Notes under the pieces: generated by a model | Databases searched by the model: none | Told to the model about the DNA's origin: nothing | What the model saw: the letters and a program-made list of their open reading frames with translations, nothing else | DNA from: Ministeria vibrans ATCC 50519 | Taxonomy: Eukaryota; Opisthokonta; Filasterea | Reading direction: 5' to 3' | Length of the DNA: 64,000 nucleotides | Assembly: GCA_943704425.1 (NCBI GenBank) | Contig: CALSCP010002792.1 | Coordinates: 1-64,000 of the forward strand | In this document: positions 37,718 through 56,100 of the stretch, piece by piece | Position numbering within the stretch: position 1 is the first letter of the stretch | How the letters are laid out: every line of letters begins with the position of its first letter | Program-made: the position numbers and the translations under genes

Positions 37718-38302
37718 GTACACGTGAAAATGAGGAGAATATGTTTCGTGGTAGAACTTTAACGCCCTCTGCTTCACAGCAAACCGCGCGCTGCTTTCCT
37801 TTCGCGTCGACTCAATGTTCAACACTATTGTTCATTTCGGTGTAAAGCAAAGGAAAGAGGGGCTAAACTTGGATTTTTCTTTGAAGTACTTTTTAAACAA
37901 AGGGCTAAATTTTATCGCCCAGGCACAACGCACAATGAGAGTCTATTGAGTTTTAACGACCTGGCCCTTCAGATGAAGATGAAGGTACTGTAAATTAAAA
38001 ATGAATTAATTTAATTTTCAATTTATTTTAACGTCTGCGCTCCGTCAACTACGCTTTCTATAATAATTTATTATGACTGTACTTTTTATTATGGCTGTAT
38101 CATTATTATTAATGGGTTGTATTATTTTTCTTCTTCTACTTTTTATTAATTACAAAGCACCAAAAACTGCCCAGAGTCAGTTTCGAACGACAAAAGTATC
38201 GAAAGGAAGCGCAATCAGCGGATGAGCGATTAGTGAACTGTCCGTTAGTTTCAGTTTTAGAGGGATTTTTTATATCTTCTTAATTTTTATACAGAATAAT
38301 GG
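37718..38302. other. intergenic between two minus-strand genes
   Basis: About 585 bp. The part next to the peptidase (to 37,825) is open in its frame; the rest is AT-rich. No separate gene seen. Confidence 0.45.
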
Positions 38303-40953
<2,651 letters not shown>

Positions 40954-41545
40954 TCGACAGAAAAAAAAAAGTAACAGTTCGTTTATCTCTGATCACTGAG
41001 TGAAATTAATTAGAAAAAAAAATAGTTTTATTCGCTATCTCAAACAGAAATAGAAAAGCCATTAATGATTTTGTCAGCACCAGGCTGTATGCATCTCTGT
41101 CAGCATGTTGCGTCGCCGTCGCGCGCACCGGCTCTTCTCTGATTCTTCAGTTTTCACCATTCACACGAGGACCTCTGAATGAGACCCATGCCGCCTCTGA
41201 TCGGGTGTGCGCTGCTCCCCAATATGTCTATTGCTTACTCTCAAGTGTCCCTGCTGCCAGGCATCGCTCTGCATGTACGCCTTGTCCATTCAGATTTGTA
41301 TTAATCCTAATAATATTATACAAGAATTTAATCCACTTAGGAAAAAATACTTTTTTTTTTTTTTTTTGTGTGTTGTCGTTTTGTCTTAATGTGAAGATGA
41401 TGAAGAATTTGATAGGGACATCTGAAAATCGCTGACGATGTATCTTTTTGTGTTACTTGTGGTAGAGTTGACACGTCTTTTCGCTGATTCAATATAATTT
41501 ATTCTTTGAGTGTTTTTTACAAGATAATATTTTATTATAATATTT
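40954..41545. other. intergenic, WDR33 5' flank and YeiH 3' flank
   Basis: About 590 bp; T17 run near 41,351-41,367 and AT-rich ends. A GC-richer part (41,090-41,250) has no convincing coding frame. No gene seen. Confidence 0.5.
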
Positions 41546-43004
41546 TTAACATTCATTGGGTTTTTTCTTACAGAGCACGGCGGCCAATGTGAAGCCCACA
41601 ATGGCCACTGTGGAAGCACCAAGGAAGCCCACGGCGTAGGGCCGCCAGCCGACGCCACGTAGCGTCGAAAATTTGGTAGTGAGACCGACGGCGGCCATAG
41701 CAGAGCCCAGCAGGAACTGCGCACCCAGCACGTCCGACACCATTGTAATGCCGCTTGCCCATTGGTCGCCGTTGAACACGCCGAGTGCGCGCGCATCATC
41801 GCCCTGTGCAAGCATATAGTCACCGAGCGAACGCACAAGTGACGCACCCACAAATCCCACGACAAACAGCGGAACAAATCGCAGAAAAGTACCAGCCCCC
41901 GACGCCGCACCGCCCTTGCCCCCGCCACTGCTCTTGCTGTTGCGGTACGCTTCCCATGACAGCAGCGGCACCACAGCACCCAGCATGAGATTCCGGCTCA
42001 GCTTGGTTATGGCCGTCACGCCAACCACCGCGTCGTCACTGTATATCTGTGAATACGCCACCTACACAAATAATGACAATGAAGAAAATATATTCAAACG
42101 CGTTATAATATACTTCTCTTGTTTGTCTGTATCGCTTCACTTTTTTGCTTGTTTGTTTTTCTGTCACTCTCATTCTTACCGCACTTCCAATGGCTTGCGA
42201 TGTGTCGTGTACAGCGAGTCCCAAAGCAACACCCACCGCTTCCGGCTCAAGCAGTGTGTGCGCGAGGTACGGGTATAGGAGCAATCCCATGGTGCCAAAG
42301 GCGACGACATTGGCGATGGCGCAGGCGGTCTCCTGCTTGGTCGCGTTGATGGCAGGCGCCACAGCCGTGATGGCGGTGACGCCGCAGATGGACGTGCCTG
42401 CCGCAATGAGGGTGCCCATGCGTGGTGGAAGACCAAAGGCACGCGAGAGCAGACGTACACTCACAAGGCCCACGGTGACGGCGGCGAGGGCGGCGGGAAC
42501 GCCCGTCGAGCCGACAGCGAGTACGTCGACCAAACTTAGTTTGGCGCCAATACACACAATTCCAGCACGCAACAGGGTGGTCGTGCAGAACTTGAGCCCC
42601 CTGGCAAGGTGCAGCTGATGTTCGTTGGGAATGGCGTTGCCCGCAGCCAGTCCAATGAGCAGGGCGCCAGCAACGCCGCTCAGAGGCGACGCCACCGTCA
42701 CGTCCTCGATTCCCTGAAACTTAAGCAGCTGCAGACCGAGATACTTTGCAGAAACAAACCCCAGAGCCATAGTGGTCGATGCCACTGCGATGCCCGGCAG
42801 ATTCGAGTCAAGAAGCAGCGCTTTCTCCTCATGATCACCGTCTGCGCTTGTGTTGTTGACGGGCACTGCCGTTGCCTTCTTCGGCGCTCTCGGACGCCCC
42901 TTTGGCGCTGGTCGCTTCTTCGTCGCCTTCGAGGAAGCACTCATGACCGCCTGCGGCCCACGCAACCGCATGATGCTGGACGTCAACGAGCGCGCGGCAA
43001 GCAT
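41546..43004 (-). CDS. YeiH / UPF0324 (Cons_hypoth698) family membrane protein
   Basis: Predicted multi-helix membrane protein of the bacterial YeiH family, often named putative sulfate exporters without firm proof. Two exons on the minus strand, 43004..42180 and 42061..41546, joined in phase 0; 446 residues. Family hallmarks: GVAGALLIGLAAGN, GLKFCTTTLLRAGIVCIGAKLSL, GLPPRMGTLIAAGTSICGVTAI, CAIANVVAFGTMGLLLYPYLA, AVGVALGLAVHDTSQAIGSA and AVVGVTAITKLSRNLMLGAVVP. The first 45 residues form a basic, acid-free leader (MLAARSLTSSIMRLRG), as for import into mitochondria. The family is widespread in bacteria and uncommon in eukaryotes, so transfer followed by intron gain is likely. Confidence 0.9.
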
Positions 43005-43765
43005 CGATGTTTGAATAAAATTAAGTTTACGATCAAGTGAGTCTCTCCAGATTCCTTACACAAGACAACTCCCTGCGTCGCCTTTAAGTCACCGGACAAC
43101 ACCATGCAGGAGAATTCAAAATTGAGAGTTGAGAGAAGCGAGGAGACTGTACTCTGTAGCAGGTTCGATATATTTTTTATATATATATATTATATATATA
43201 TATATTATATATATATATATTATAATTATAATATATAGTTGCCCTGAGCCGATCGTTTGAGTCCCGCCTGACTCAACCAGTCCTCCAGTCCTCCTCAAAT
43301 TTCTTGCCTTGTGTTGCTAGTATCTTTTGTGGCGCTTCTCTGTTTGTCGCCTTCAAGGACACGCTCAGACGTATAGCAGCTCCGAAAGCCAGGTACAAAG
43401 AGGGGATGACCTCCGTTTGCCCACAATTCACGTGGAGCTCCAGTATGGCCGTTTCCACGCCACAATCGAGCAAAGACGCAACACATCCAGTCTGGAGCAC
43501 GAGTCGCCACCGTATCCCTTGCGACCAGTGCGTGGTGCGGCCGTCCAAGGGCCGCTGTGCCGTCAAACGGGTGGTTTTTTTTTCTCTCTCTAATGTGTGT
43601 GTGTGTGTGTGTGTGTGACTCGTCATCATCACGTCCTGTGCCGACGCTGCAGCCCGCCCGCCCACCCGCCCGTGGACGTGCCCTCTTCCCACTTCTTTCC
43701 AACCTTTGCGATGTCTAACGCCTGGCGTGCTGTAGATTGAGAAGGACCGCAACTTTTAAGCAGTC
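43005..43765. promoter_or_regulatory. divergent intergenic region between YeiH and MTHFR
   Basis: 761 bp. Contains a (TA)n tract at about 43,170-43,235, a coding-like open stretch at 43,321-43,567 (listed separately), a GT repeat near 43,594-43,617, and an acceptor-like GCTGTAG at about 43,729-43,735 that could end a 5'UTR intron of MTHFR. Confidence 0.4.
43321..43567 (+). other. unassigned open stretch, possible orphan or UTR exon
   Basis: Flanked by an acceptor-like TTGCTAG and a donor-like GGGTGG. One frame encodes about 82 residues including DDLRLPTIHVELQYGRFHA; a second plus frame and a minus frame are open too, so the coding call is weak. No family recognised. Confidence 0.2.
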
Positions 43766-46817
<3,052 letters not shown>

Positions 46818-47155
46818 ACACTTCCAAGGAACAAAAGCACATGAGACTCCCCCAAAATAAAAGAACTGGTTTTCTTCCTCTTCAAAATTCTGCATTCTTA
46901 TTAAATTATTATTTATTCTCGATCTTGTGGAAAACTTTTGGTTTTCGTCTGAATAAAACAATAGAAATATTATTATGAATTTGCATTCAATTTTGATTAA
47001 TTAACATGATAAACGATAATTCCAGTAACAAATTTTCTCTCCATCTCTCCTTCTCTCTTCATATGGTTGTTGTGTTCGTAGAGTTGACTCGATGCCTGCA
47101 TAGCGAGTCATCTCCACTCTCTTCCACACAAACACGCACTCTCTCTGCTCACTGA
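46818..47155. other. convergent intergenic spacer, MTHFR to fibrocystin-L
   Basis: 338 bp; AATAAAA near 46,855 is a likely poly-A signal of MTHFR. No gene seen. Confidence 0.55.
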
Positions 47156-50100
47156 TCACTCGGGAGACTCAGACAAGTAGGGTCCAGTCTTGGCACGCTG
47201 CACCCACTCTGGGGGCTCCACCACAAGAGAGCGACGACGCGCAAGATAACGCATGGCCGGATCCGAGTTGTCAATGTCGATCTCTTGTGGGCCAATTTCA
47301 GGATCGTTGAGTACACGGCCGTGCTGCCAGCGCTCCTGCTCGCGCACCTGCAACACCTTGAGTGCCGTCTCCGTCTTGCGACGCAGGTCGCCCTCGCGTG
47401 TCACAAAGTGCACAAGGTCCTCGTAGGTGGCGTCGGCGGCCACTGAGGGACGACGCCAGATGCGGCGCGACGCACGCTCGTCCTCACTGACATTGTCGTC
47501 TCCTTCGCTCTTGCTGCTACCACTGCGCCAATCCTCGTCAAGCTCCAGTCCTGACTGTTGCACTTCCAAAACAGTCGCCATCGATGCCTGACGACGCTGC
47601 AGCTCGTGCTCGTGCTCCCGCTCGCGCATCGATCCCGTTCGCTGTTGGCTGTACGTTCCCTCATACTTCTTCTTGGACTGCTTCAGCTGCTCGTTGCGAC
47701 GGTACAGCACATAGCCACCAATGACAAGCACCAACAGGAGGCAGCCAACAACAACACCCGCAATGATGCCCGCCGACGAGCTCGACGAGGACGACGACAG
47801 ACTACCAAGGGAGCTGGTGGTAGAGGAGAGTGCCGAAATGGAGGGCGTGAAGCGCAGCGCGTGGTTCATCGACGCCAGCTCGTCAACGGTCACATCATCA
47901 AAGATGGCCACTCCATTGATCACAGGCACGGTCAGATTGCCTTGCAACGTGCCATCTTCAATGGCCGAGTCGCTCGTCGTGTTCCAAAGCGAAATGGTCA
48001 TGTTCCACGGATTCGTCTCAGTGCCAATCGACGCGATCACCACGCCATCCACGTCCGTCACGTACGCCTTCATCGACACGCTGCGTCGGCCATTCTCAAC
48101 CACACCAAATTTGTCCCCAATCACGGGCAGAATCAGCTCGGGAATGTCAAGTGGGTCCGCAATGAGTGTCGAAAGCACGGCAGCCTGCTCGGCCGCGAGT
48201 GCCTCCGCCTCGGCAGCAGCCGCCGCAGCAATTTGCTCGGGCGTCGGGTCTACGTTAACGGGAATCTCAACGGGCACCGAGGGTTCAGCCACGGCCGCGG
48301 GTGCCTCAACCACCACCTCAAAGAGAGTGCCGTTGACAAGGACAGCAAGTTCGCCTGACTGAGCCGCATTCTGCAGTTTCTGTGCCGCTGCCTGCAGCTC
48401 GGCAACGAGCGCTGCCTCGTCTGCCTGAGCCGCAAGCGTCGCCTGGTACTCAGCCAGCGTGTCGTTGACGGAAGGGGGTGCGCCCACAAGCGTGTCCGGA
48501 TCCGACTCGGTGCCGTCCAGGTCGTCAAAGCCCGAGGTGGTACTGTTGCCACTGGTGCCGCCCGTGGGAGTCGTTGCGTTGTTTGTCGTGGTCACCGTCA
48601 GATTCGCCAATGGCTCCGGTCCAATCTCAACCGTGACTTCGGTCGTGTCGACCGCACGACGACGACCGGCCGCCGCGACAATGTTCACAATGCGAATGGT
48701 CGCCGGGTCCTTGTCGAGGATCATCGCCAAGTTGGCAATGAGATTCAGCTCAAAAAACTGCGGCAGAGGCAGCGCCATCTCAAGCGACACCTGCACCACA
48801 GGCGCCTTCTTGATAACGACGTTACCAGGACCGTTGAGCACCACGTAGAGACGCGCCGAGGCACGGTCAAAGTAGTTCGCACCATTGTGCGCCCCCAGCG
48901 CCGGCAAATACTGCGAGCCCTGCGGGCGACGCTGCTGTCCGTCCAGCAGATACTCCGTGTTCTGCGGAGTAATGTAGCGACCGTCGACATACACGTCGAA
49001 ACGCTCGGGCTGCGTGTAGAAAATGGACGTGCGCACCGACTGGCCCGCGTCGCTGTTGAGCAGCTGAAGACGCATCTTGCCAGGTGGTGTGCCACGGAAG
49101 TACAGGTCGTAGTGCACCGCCACCTTCACAATGGGGTGCCACTGACTCAGGCGCTCCTGGCAGGTGTAGCCCTCGCACCAGCCCCAGTCTTGGAAGGAGT
49201 TGACATTCTGAATGGCATTCTCACCAATGACGGCGAGCGGCGCGACATTACGCGTCTCCGTGTCGGAGTCGAGGCTCTCGACCACAAGCATCTTGTGGAG
49301 CATGCCGGGGCAGTACCAGGCCGACATGACCGAGTTGAAGACGCAACGCGACGACTTGATGATGCCCACGGTCGAGTAGACGGACGACCAGGGCATGACG
49401 GAGCCGTCGGGACGAACACGCGCAGCAAACGGGATGAGGTTTTGCTTGAAGGCAAGCTCGCTGTTGGGCAGCACCATGGTGCGCTCGCCCAGGCCCGACA
49501 GGGATCCGTCAAGATCGTCAATCATCGAGGCCTTCTTGCCGGGACACAGGTCAAAGACACAGTCCTTGGGGTTGACGGCGGACGGGTCGGGTGTGTACAG
49601 GTGCACCACGTTGGACGCGCCCACGTTCACCTTGGTCACGTTGCGCACCACCATGGGGTGTTGCGCGTCGGGCGCCAGCTCGTTGCTCGTAATGGCAAAA
49701 TCGCGGCCGACAAAGTCAATCAGCGTCACATTGGTGAACGAAGAGCGCCCCTGCACATTGGCGTAAAATTTCACCTTGTGCCAGGGGTATGGAGGACCCG
49801 GTGACATGGTCATTGCAAACTGTGGAAACATGATGCCCGTGAAGAAACGACCCACGCTCAACGAGTTTGGCTCGACAACGAGCGGTCGCACAACGGGACC
49901 GGGCACGGGCGATCGTGAGATGGCAACAATGTCGGCGACCTCCACGGTTGAGCCTGTCAACTTTTGAATACCACCATTCTCCACATTGGCGCTAATGCCA
50001 ACCTTGGCATCCGCCGTGAACACATCGGTGAAGCGCGCCGACAGTCGGCTCTTCGTGTACACTCCAAAGTCCCAGCTCTTCCACACACGAATGCCCTTGG

Positions 50101-53100
50101 CCTCGGAACAGGTGGCGTCCACGGCACTTGTGGCCTCGAGACGGAAGCCCATGAGGCAACTGTTGCCTTCGTTGTCAAACACACGACGACTCACGTCCGT
50201 AAGCGACGACGAGCACTCGTCGCCGCGCACGCGGAAGCAGCTGCGCTCGCCGCCTGCCGCACGATTGTGGCGCACCACCGAGTTGGTACCGGAGATGTCA
50301 AAGACGGCAATAATTTCGCGAAGGTGGTCGTCGGCCGGGTTGGGCAGCTCGACACGCATTTGCATGCCGAGATTGCGCAGGAAGCTGTTGCTGTCGCCCG
50401 ACACCACCTTGAAGGTCGATGAGAACGACTGGAAGACTACGTTGTCCTCCACCGCAACACCGTTGCTGCCGTAAATACCCACAAAGGTGTTGTAGCCGGT
50501 GTTCACCGAGCATCGCTTGATGTAGGACACCTCGCCGTTCGAACCAATGCCACGAATGGCAATGACGTGTCGCGGATCGTTCTCGTCGTACCAGGCACGC
50601 TGACCGGCGTTGCGGAACTCGACGCTGTCCACCTTGATCTTGCCCTCGTACAACGTGTCCTCGTCGGCTCCATTGACAATGGTCCAGACAAAGTTGGCAA
50701 CGAGAATGCTTGCGCCGTACTGCTGCACATTGAGCACGTCGGCAGCATCATTGAGACCCTCGATGATGATCGTCTTGCCGCTCAGCAGACCCACCGCAGC
50801 CGAAAGACGATACGACAGTGGGGTGCCGGCGACAAAGTGAGCCGAGGCGTAGTGGGGATTGGCAAGTGGTGCGCTCAGTTGGAGACGGCGTCCGCCATTT
50901 TGCACGGCGGCAATGGTCGCCTTCTCGCACTGGTACACGTCGTAGTCGGTCGTCGAGATGGCAATGACCGCACCGATGGGCCAGTCGACGGGATGTTCCA
51001 GATCGATGGAAGTGTCGCCAGCAGCCACCGAAGTGCCCAACAGCGTCCACTGCGCCACGCTTGGCTTGCCATAGAGCGCCAGCTCGCCAAACACACCAAT
51101 GCTCTTGCTGCCCAAGTTCAAATCGTTGCTGAATGACGGCCCGGGCGTCTGACGGTCGCCCGTAAGCATGATGCGCGCTTCGTGCTCGGCCGGATGTGTT
51201 TCGTTGCCAATGGCGAGCTTGCCGTTGCGAATGAGAATGTTTTGAGCCGTCATGCTGATGGGTTGGCGATGATCCCAGCGCAACTCGCCAAACACATTGA
51301 CGGTGCCCAAGGGGGGCGGGGTCACGTCCACAATCATAATCCAAATGTCGGCAATGTCCACGTCCGCACCCGCCTGCGGCAGGGTCCCGTTCTCCCACGA
51401 GGCTGGGTTGCTCCAGTAGCGGATGCCAGGCTGCAACCAGAGCGGCAGCGGTGGCAGAGGACAGCCACCCACGGGGCACATGTTGAGACGGTAGTTTGCG
51501 TTGAGGGTGATGCCCGTCGTCGAGCTCATGTCGCTGCGACGTCCGCTCAGCACGTACTCCAGGCGATCGCTAATGGTCTTGTTAAAATGCCAGGTCATGT
51601 GCGGGTCCGTTGACACCACGTCGGTCTCCTTGCCCACGCGATTGCTGCCAATCTGGAAATGATCGGGCGCCGACAGGACGTTCTGGTGAAGGATGATAGT
51701 GTCAAGGGGAAGCGCCTCGTAGATCGCCATGTTAATCTTGGTCGGGTCAACTTCACTCTGGGAGGCGAGGTCGAAGCGCAGCGTAGTCAGCTCGCCCATG
51801 GGTAGGATGGCCATGTAGCCGTTGGTGTGCGTGATGCGCTTTTGCTTCCACGGCACATTCGTGGTACCATGGGTGTTGTTGAAAATGGCATCCTTGCCCT
51901 CAATCGACGAGGGATTGACACTGTTAAAGGCGGCACGACGGTAGTTGCGCGTGCTGTCACACACGGCGCCGCCAAACGAGCCGACGCTCCAAGCCGGGGA
52001 GTTCAGCGTACACTCGGTGGACGACAGCAGGCCCATGGTGGGCATCACCCAGCCGCCAGTCATGCCCGCAAGGGTACCGTCCACATCGCGGTACATGACA
52101 GCGTGCTCCCACGGCCAGTTGGCGCGATGCGGCGAGTTGATAAAGGACATCTTCTCAAAGCGCACCTCAAAACCGCCCTGCGCAGGTTTGCACTTGCTGC
52201 ACGCATAGAAAGCGGCGGCGTCGGAGCGAATGCCGTCGAGCGACGAGTCGTAACCGTGAATGGTGACGCCCGAGACGGTAAGGAAGAACGACTTGGGGGT
52301 CTTGATAGCGCCCAAACCAATGGTCATGTTACGCTTCGCTTCGGTCGTCTCCATCATATCGGAGCGCGCCATGATAAGCGAGTCCTTGAAGAGCGGACCG
52401 CCCCAGGTGCCCTCCTCGATCTCGGTCCATTCCAGACCAAAATCCACCGAGTCAGCAATGATGGCGTTCACAAGCTGGATGTGTCCTGTCTTGGTGAACT
52501 CGACACCGTTGATGCGATTGGCATACGTCGTGAAGTTGGCAAACTGTGCGGTGGCCAGGCCGCCGCCGTTGCAACCATTCACGTGAGGGCTGTAGCCACC
52601 CTCGCGATTCCATGTGCGCAGACCAAACTCGCCGTTGGAGTGCGCAAGGTTGTTGTTGTGCGCGCCAAACTTGCCCACGCGCGGACAGACGGTGACGGTG
52701 GCGCTGGGACCGGTGGGGTGCTCCTCAAGGTTGTACCACCAGCCGTAGTGGCTCGAGCCGGCGGCGACGTTGTCCTCGTAGATGTTGTCGGCATTGGTCA
52801 CCCAGAAGGTGGCGGGGGTCACGTCGGTGTTGAGCAGCGCCAACGACGGCTTCGTCAGACAGCCAAGGTTACCAATGAAGCGGTTGCCGGTCTCGATGCC
52901 ATCCTCGACAAAGTATGAGTGCCCCAGCGTGTTGTAAATGACATTCTTCTCAAATAGCGCATCGTGGACGCCGTGCGCCGTGAGGCCGCGGTTGAACGTG
53001 TGATGAATGGAGCAGCCACGAATGTACGAGGTGGGCAGCGAGCCACTCATGTGGTAGTGAAGCGGGTAGCGACCCAGGCCAAAGGCCTGGCCAGCATGAC

Positions 53101-56100
53101 GAACCTCTACATACTCAATCTTGCCCCACTTCACCTTGTTCATGAGCAGGTGCACGCCGTACTGGTCCTCGCCGGGCTGCACCTCGGGCGTCGTCAGGAC
53201 ATTGCCCTGAATGATAATGTTGCGACTCAGCAAGGCAACTTCGCCCTCGACGCGCAACGTAAAGCCATTGACCGTTTGTGTCATGGACAAGTGCTCGTGC
53301 GAAAGGGGACGATCAAAGGTGACAATGGCACCCGAAACGTTTGTCACCGTTACAATGTCGGTGTCGTTACCATCGTGCCCCGTGCTTGTCAAGAGAATCT
53401 CGGCGCCCACGGGCCAACCGACAGGCTCCTTGAGAGTAATCGAGGTGTCGCCAGGCTGCGCCGACACCGCAAGACGAGTCCAGGTTACCTCAGGCTTACC
53501 GTGCAGATCAATCGAGCCGCGACGCACGCCAATGCATTTGGCACCAAAGATGGGAATCTCCTTGGAGCGGTGCGTGCCATGCAGCGTAATAATGGCGCGG
53601 TTAAGAAAAGGCTCCGCCTCCGTGCCAATGTTGAGCTCGCCGTCGTTCACAAGAATGTACTCGGCGTCAAGCGTCACGTCCTTGCGAGCAAACTCGAGCA
53701 CGCCGTCGATGAGAAGAAATCCCAGCTTTGGTGTGTTGACATCAAGCATGACAGTGTGACCGGCAGGAATGACAACGCTCTCGCCGGCCGCAGGCGGGTT
53801 CTCGCCACCCCAGGTGTACTTGCTGGACCACAAATCGATGTAAGTGAATGAGGTGTGGTTGCCTACAGTCGACGCGCCCTGACCGGCAATGTGGACGCGC
53901 ACATGATCGACAAAGGTGGTCGTCGAATTGGCGGTGTGACAGGTGATGAGGTTGGCGGAGGCGGTCGCGACAACGCAGGCGCGCTCACCAATGGTGACGG
54001 TCGGCGTGCCATTTGCGTCGAATCCCGAACCGGTAATGGTGACGAGAACATTGCCACCGGTGCCGCCGAGCGACGGCGAGATTGTGGAGACGGCGGGCGT
54101 AAGCGATGTGCTAAAGGTGAACGAGGAGGCAAGGGTGGAGTCGAGGGAATCGTCTTCAAGTGCCACCTTGACGACACAGACAGTGTCACTGGCTGGCACC
54201 GCCTCGTTGGCGCCCGTGTAGGCACCGACACGACATGTGATGGACGAATCCGATGAGGCCGACACAACGCACGGTACGGAACAGACAGTGACCACGGAGT
54301 TGGCGTGGAATCCCGCGCCGCTCAGTGTCAGATCGATGCCACCACCGTAGCTCGAGGTGACAGGACTCACCGTCGAGAGGCTCAACGGCACGTTGACTGC
54401 AGCCGGCGTGACGCTAGCATAGCCGGCGGGTGCGGCGTGGACCTCGAGAGTGTACGAGCCGGCGGGTAGAGCGTCAGGCAGGGTACACACGACCGAAGAG
54501 GCGTTTGCAAGGGTTACGGTGCACACAAAGGCAGCGTCCTCCACGTCAATCAGCGTCACCTTGGTGCTGACGGTCGTGCCCAAGAGAGTTCCGCCAAGCG
54601 TGAGCTGTTCGCCGCCATTGGGTGACGAAGACGACGTCGAAGTGACGGTGGGCGTCGAGGCGCTTGCCTGTTGAAACGTGCCCGACGAGGTGCTCCAGGT
54701 GACGCCCGAGTCGATGGAGACGGAGACGGCGCTGGCCGAAGCCATGTCTGAGCCGGCATCGGTGGTGCACACAACGGTGTTCGAGTTGGCAAGCGAGTCG
54801 ACGACACACTCCGCATCGTTGCCCAGCTTGACGCGGACCATATCCTCGTCGGTTGGCAGACCATGACCCGAAATGGTGAGAGAAGTGCCGCCGAGTGTTG
54901 AGCCGCTTGAGGGTGCGACAGCACCAAGTTCAAGGCGATGCGTGATCAGGGCCGATGTGTTGCTGCCGCTGAACTGGGCGACACCAGCGTTTGCAACGAC
55001 AACCGAGACGGAACGTACGTTGGCGGGCGCCTCCGAAACGGTACAGGTGATCTGAGTGGCACTCTCGGTGACCACGGTACAGGGATACTCACCAATAGTG
55101 CCGATGTACACAGCAAGGACCGAAGGCGCGAACCCCGTGCCATTGATGGTGATGGTATCGCCCGCGACAACGGTCGGCGACGAGGCAGTGGCGCTCGCGA
55201 CCCACGGGGTGAGCGCCTGATCGTACTCAAAGGTACACTCGGACGCAGCCACACAGGCAGCGTGTGCGGTGCTTGCGACGCCACCGACAGCGATGGTCAC
55301 GAGCTGAGCCTGGCTCGAACCCAACTGGTGGTGAAGTGCGACCGTTTCGGCGGCGAGGGGCGCGCCGAAGATGGATACTTCGTCGATGGAGACGGGACTT
55401 GAGCCGGCGCCAATAATCAGCTTCTCGTTGGTGTTGGCGGCGAGGGACTCGTCAACGGCAAGCGTGTACGACGCCACCAAAGCACCGTCGACAAACAGCG
55501 AAAGGGTGGTCGAAGAGGCGTCCATGGTCGTCTCAATGTTGGCGACCAGATGGTGCCAGGCACCGCCGACACTGACGACGGGACCCACGAGGACAGCGTA
55601 GTGACCGGACGCAAAGACGTTAGTGGCGTTCCAGGGTGACGTCTGCGACTTCACCAAGCGATGGTTGTTGATGCACGAGTCACACGCGTTAGGCGCACAG
55701 ACGCTCGCGTTATGACCCGGCCACGAGACGCCCACCCAAAATTCGATGTGGCCGCACGAGTTGAGCACGAGCGCGTAGCCAATGCCCGAAACGAGAAGCT
55801 GCTCGAAGTCACCGGTGGGGTTGGCGGCGTCGTGACCACGCATCCACAACTCGACAGCCATGGAGGCGGCGTTGAGCGCGGGCACATAGGGCACACTGAC
55901 TGTAGCAGTGGTGGCATTGAGAGCGACGTTGTCGTCGACAGTAGCGTGAATACCGGTGGCCGTGCGGTAGGCACTCGGTCCCGAGTCGACGTACACACCA
56001 GTGGTAGAGATGTCGAGCGAGCCGGTGCTGACAACGGTCGACTCAACGACAGCATCGTCGAGCGACCACTGAGCAAGGGGGGCTGCTTGACGCACGGCGG

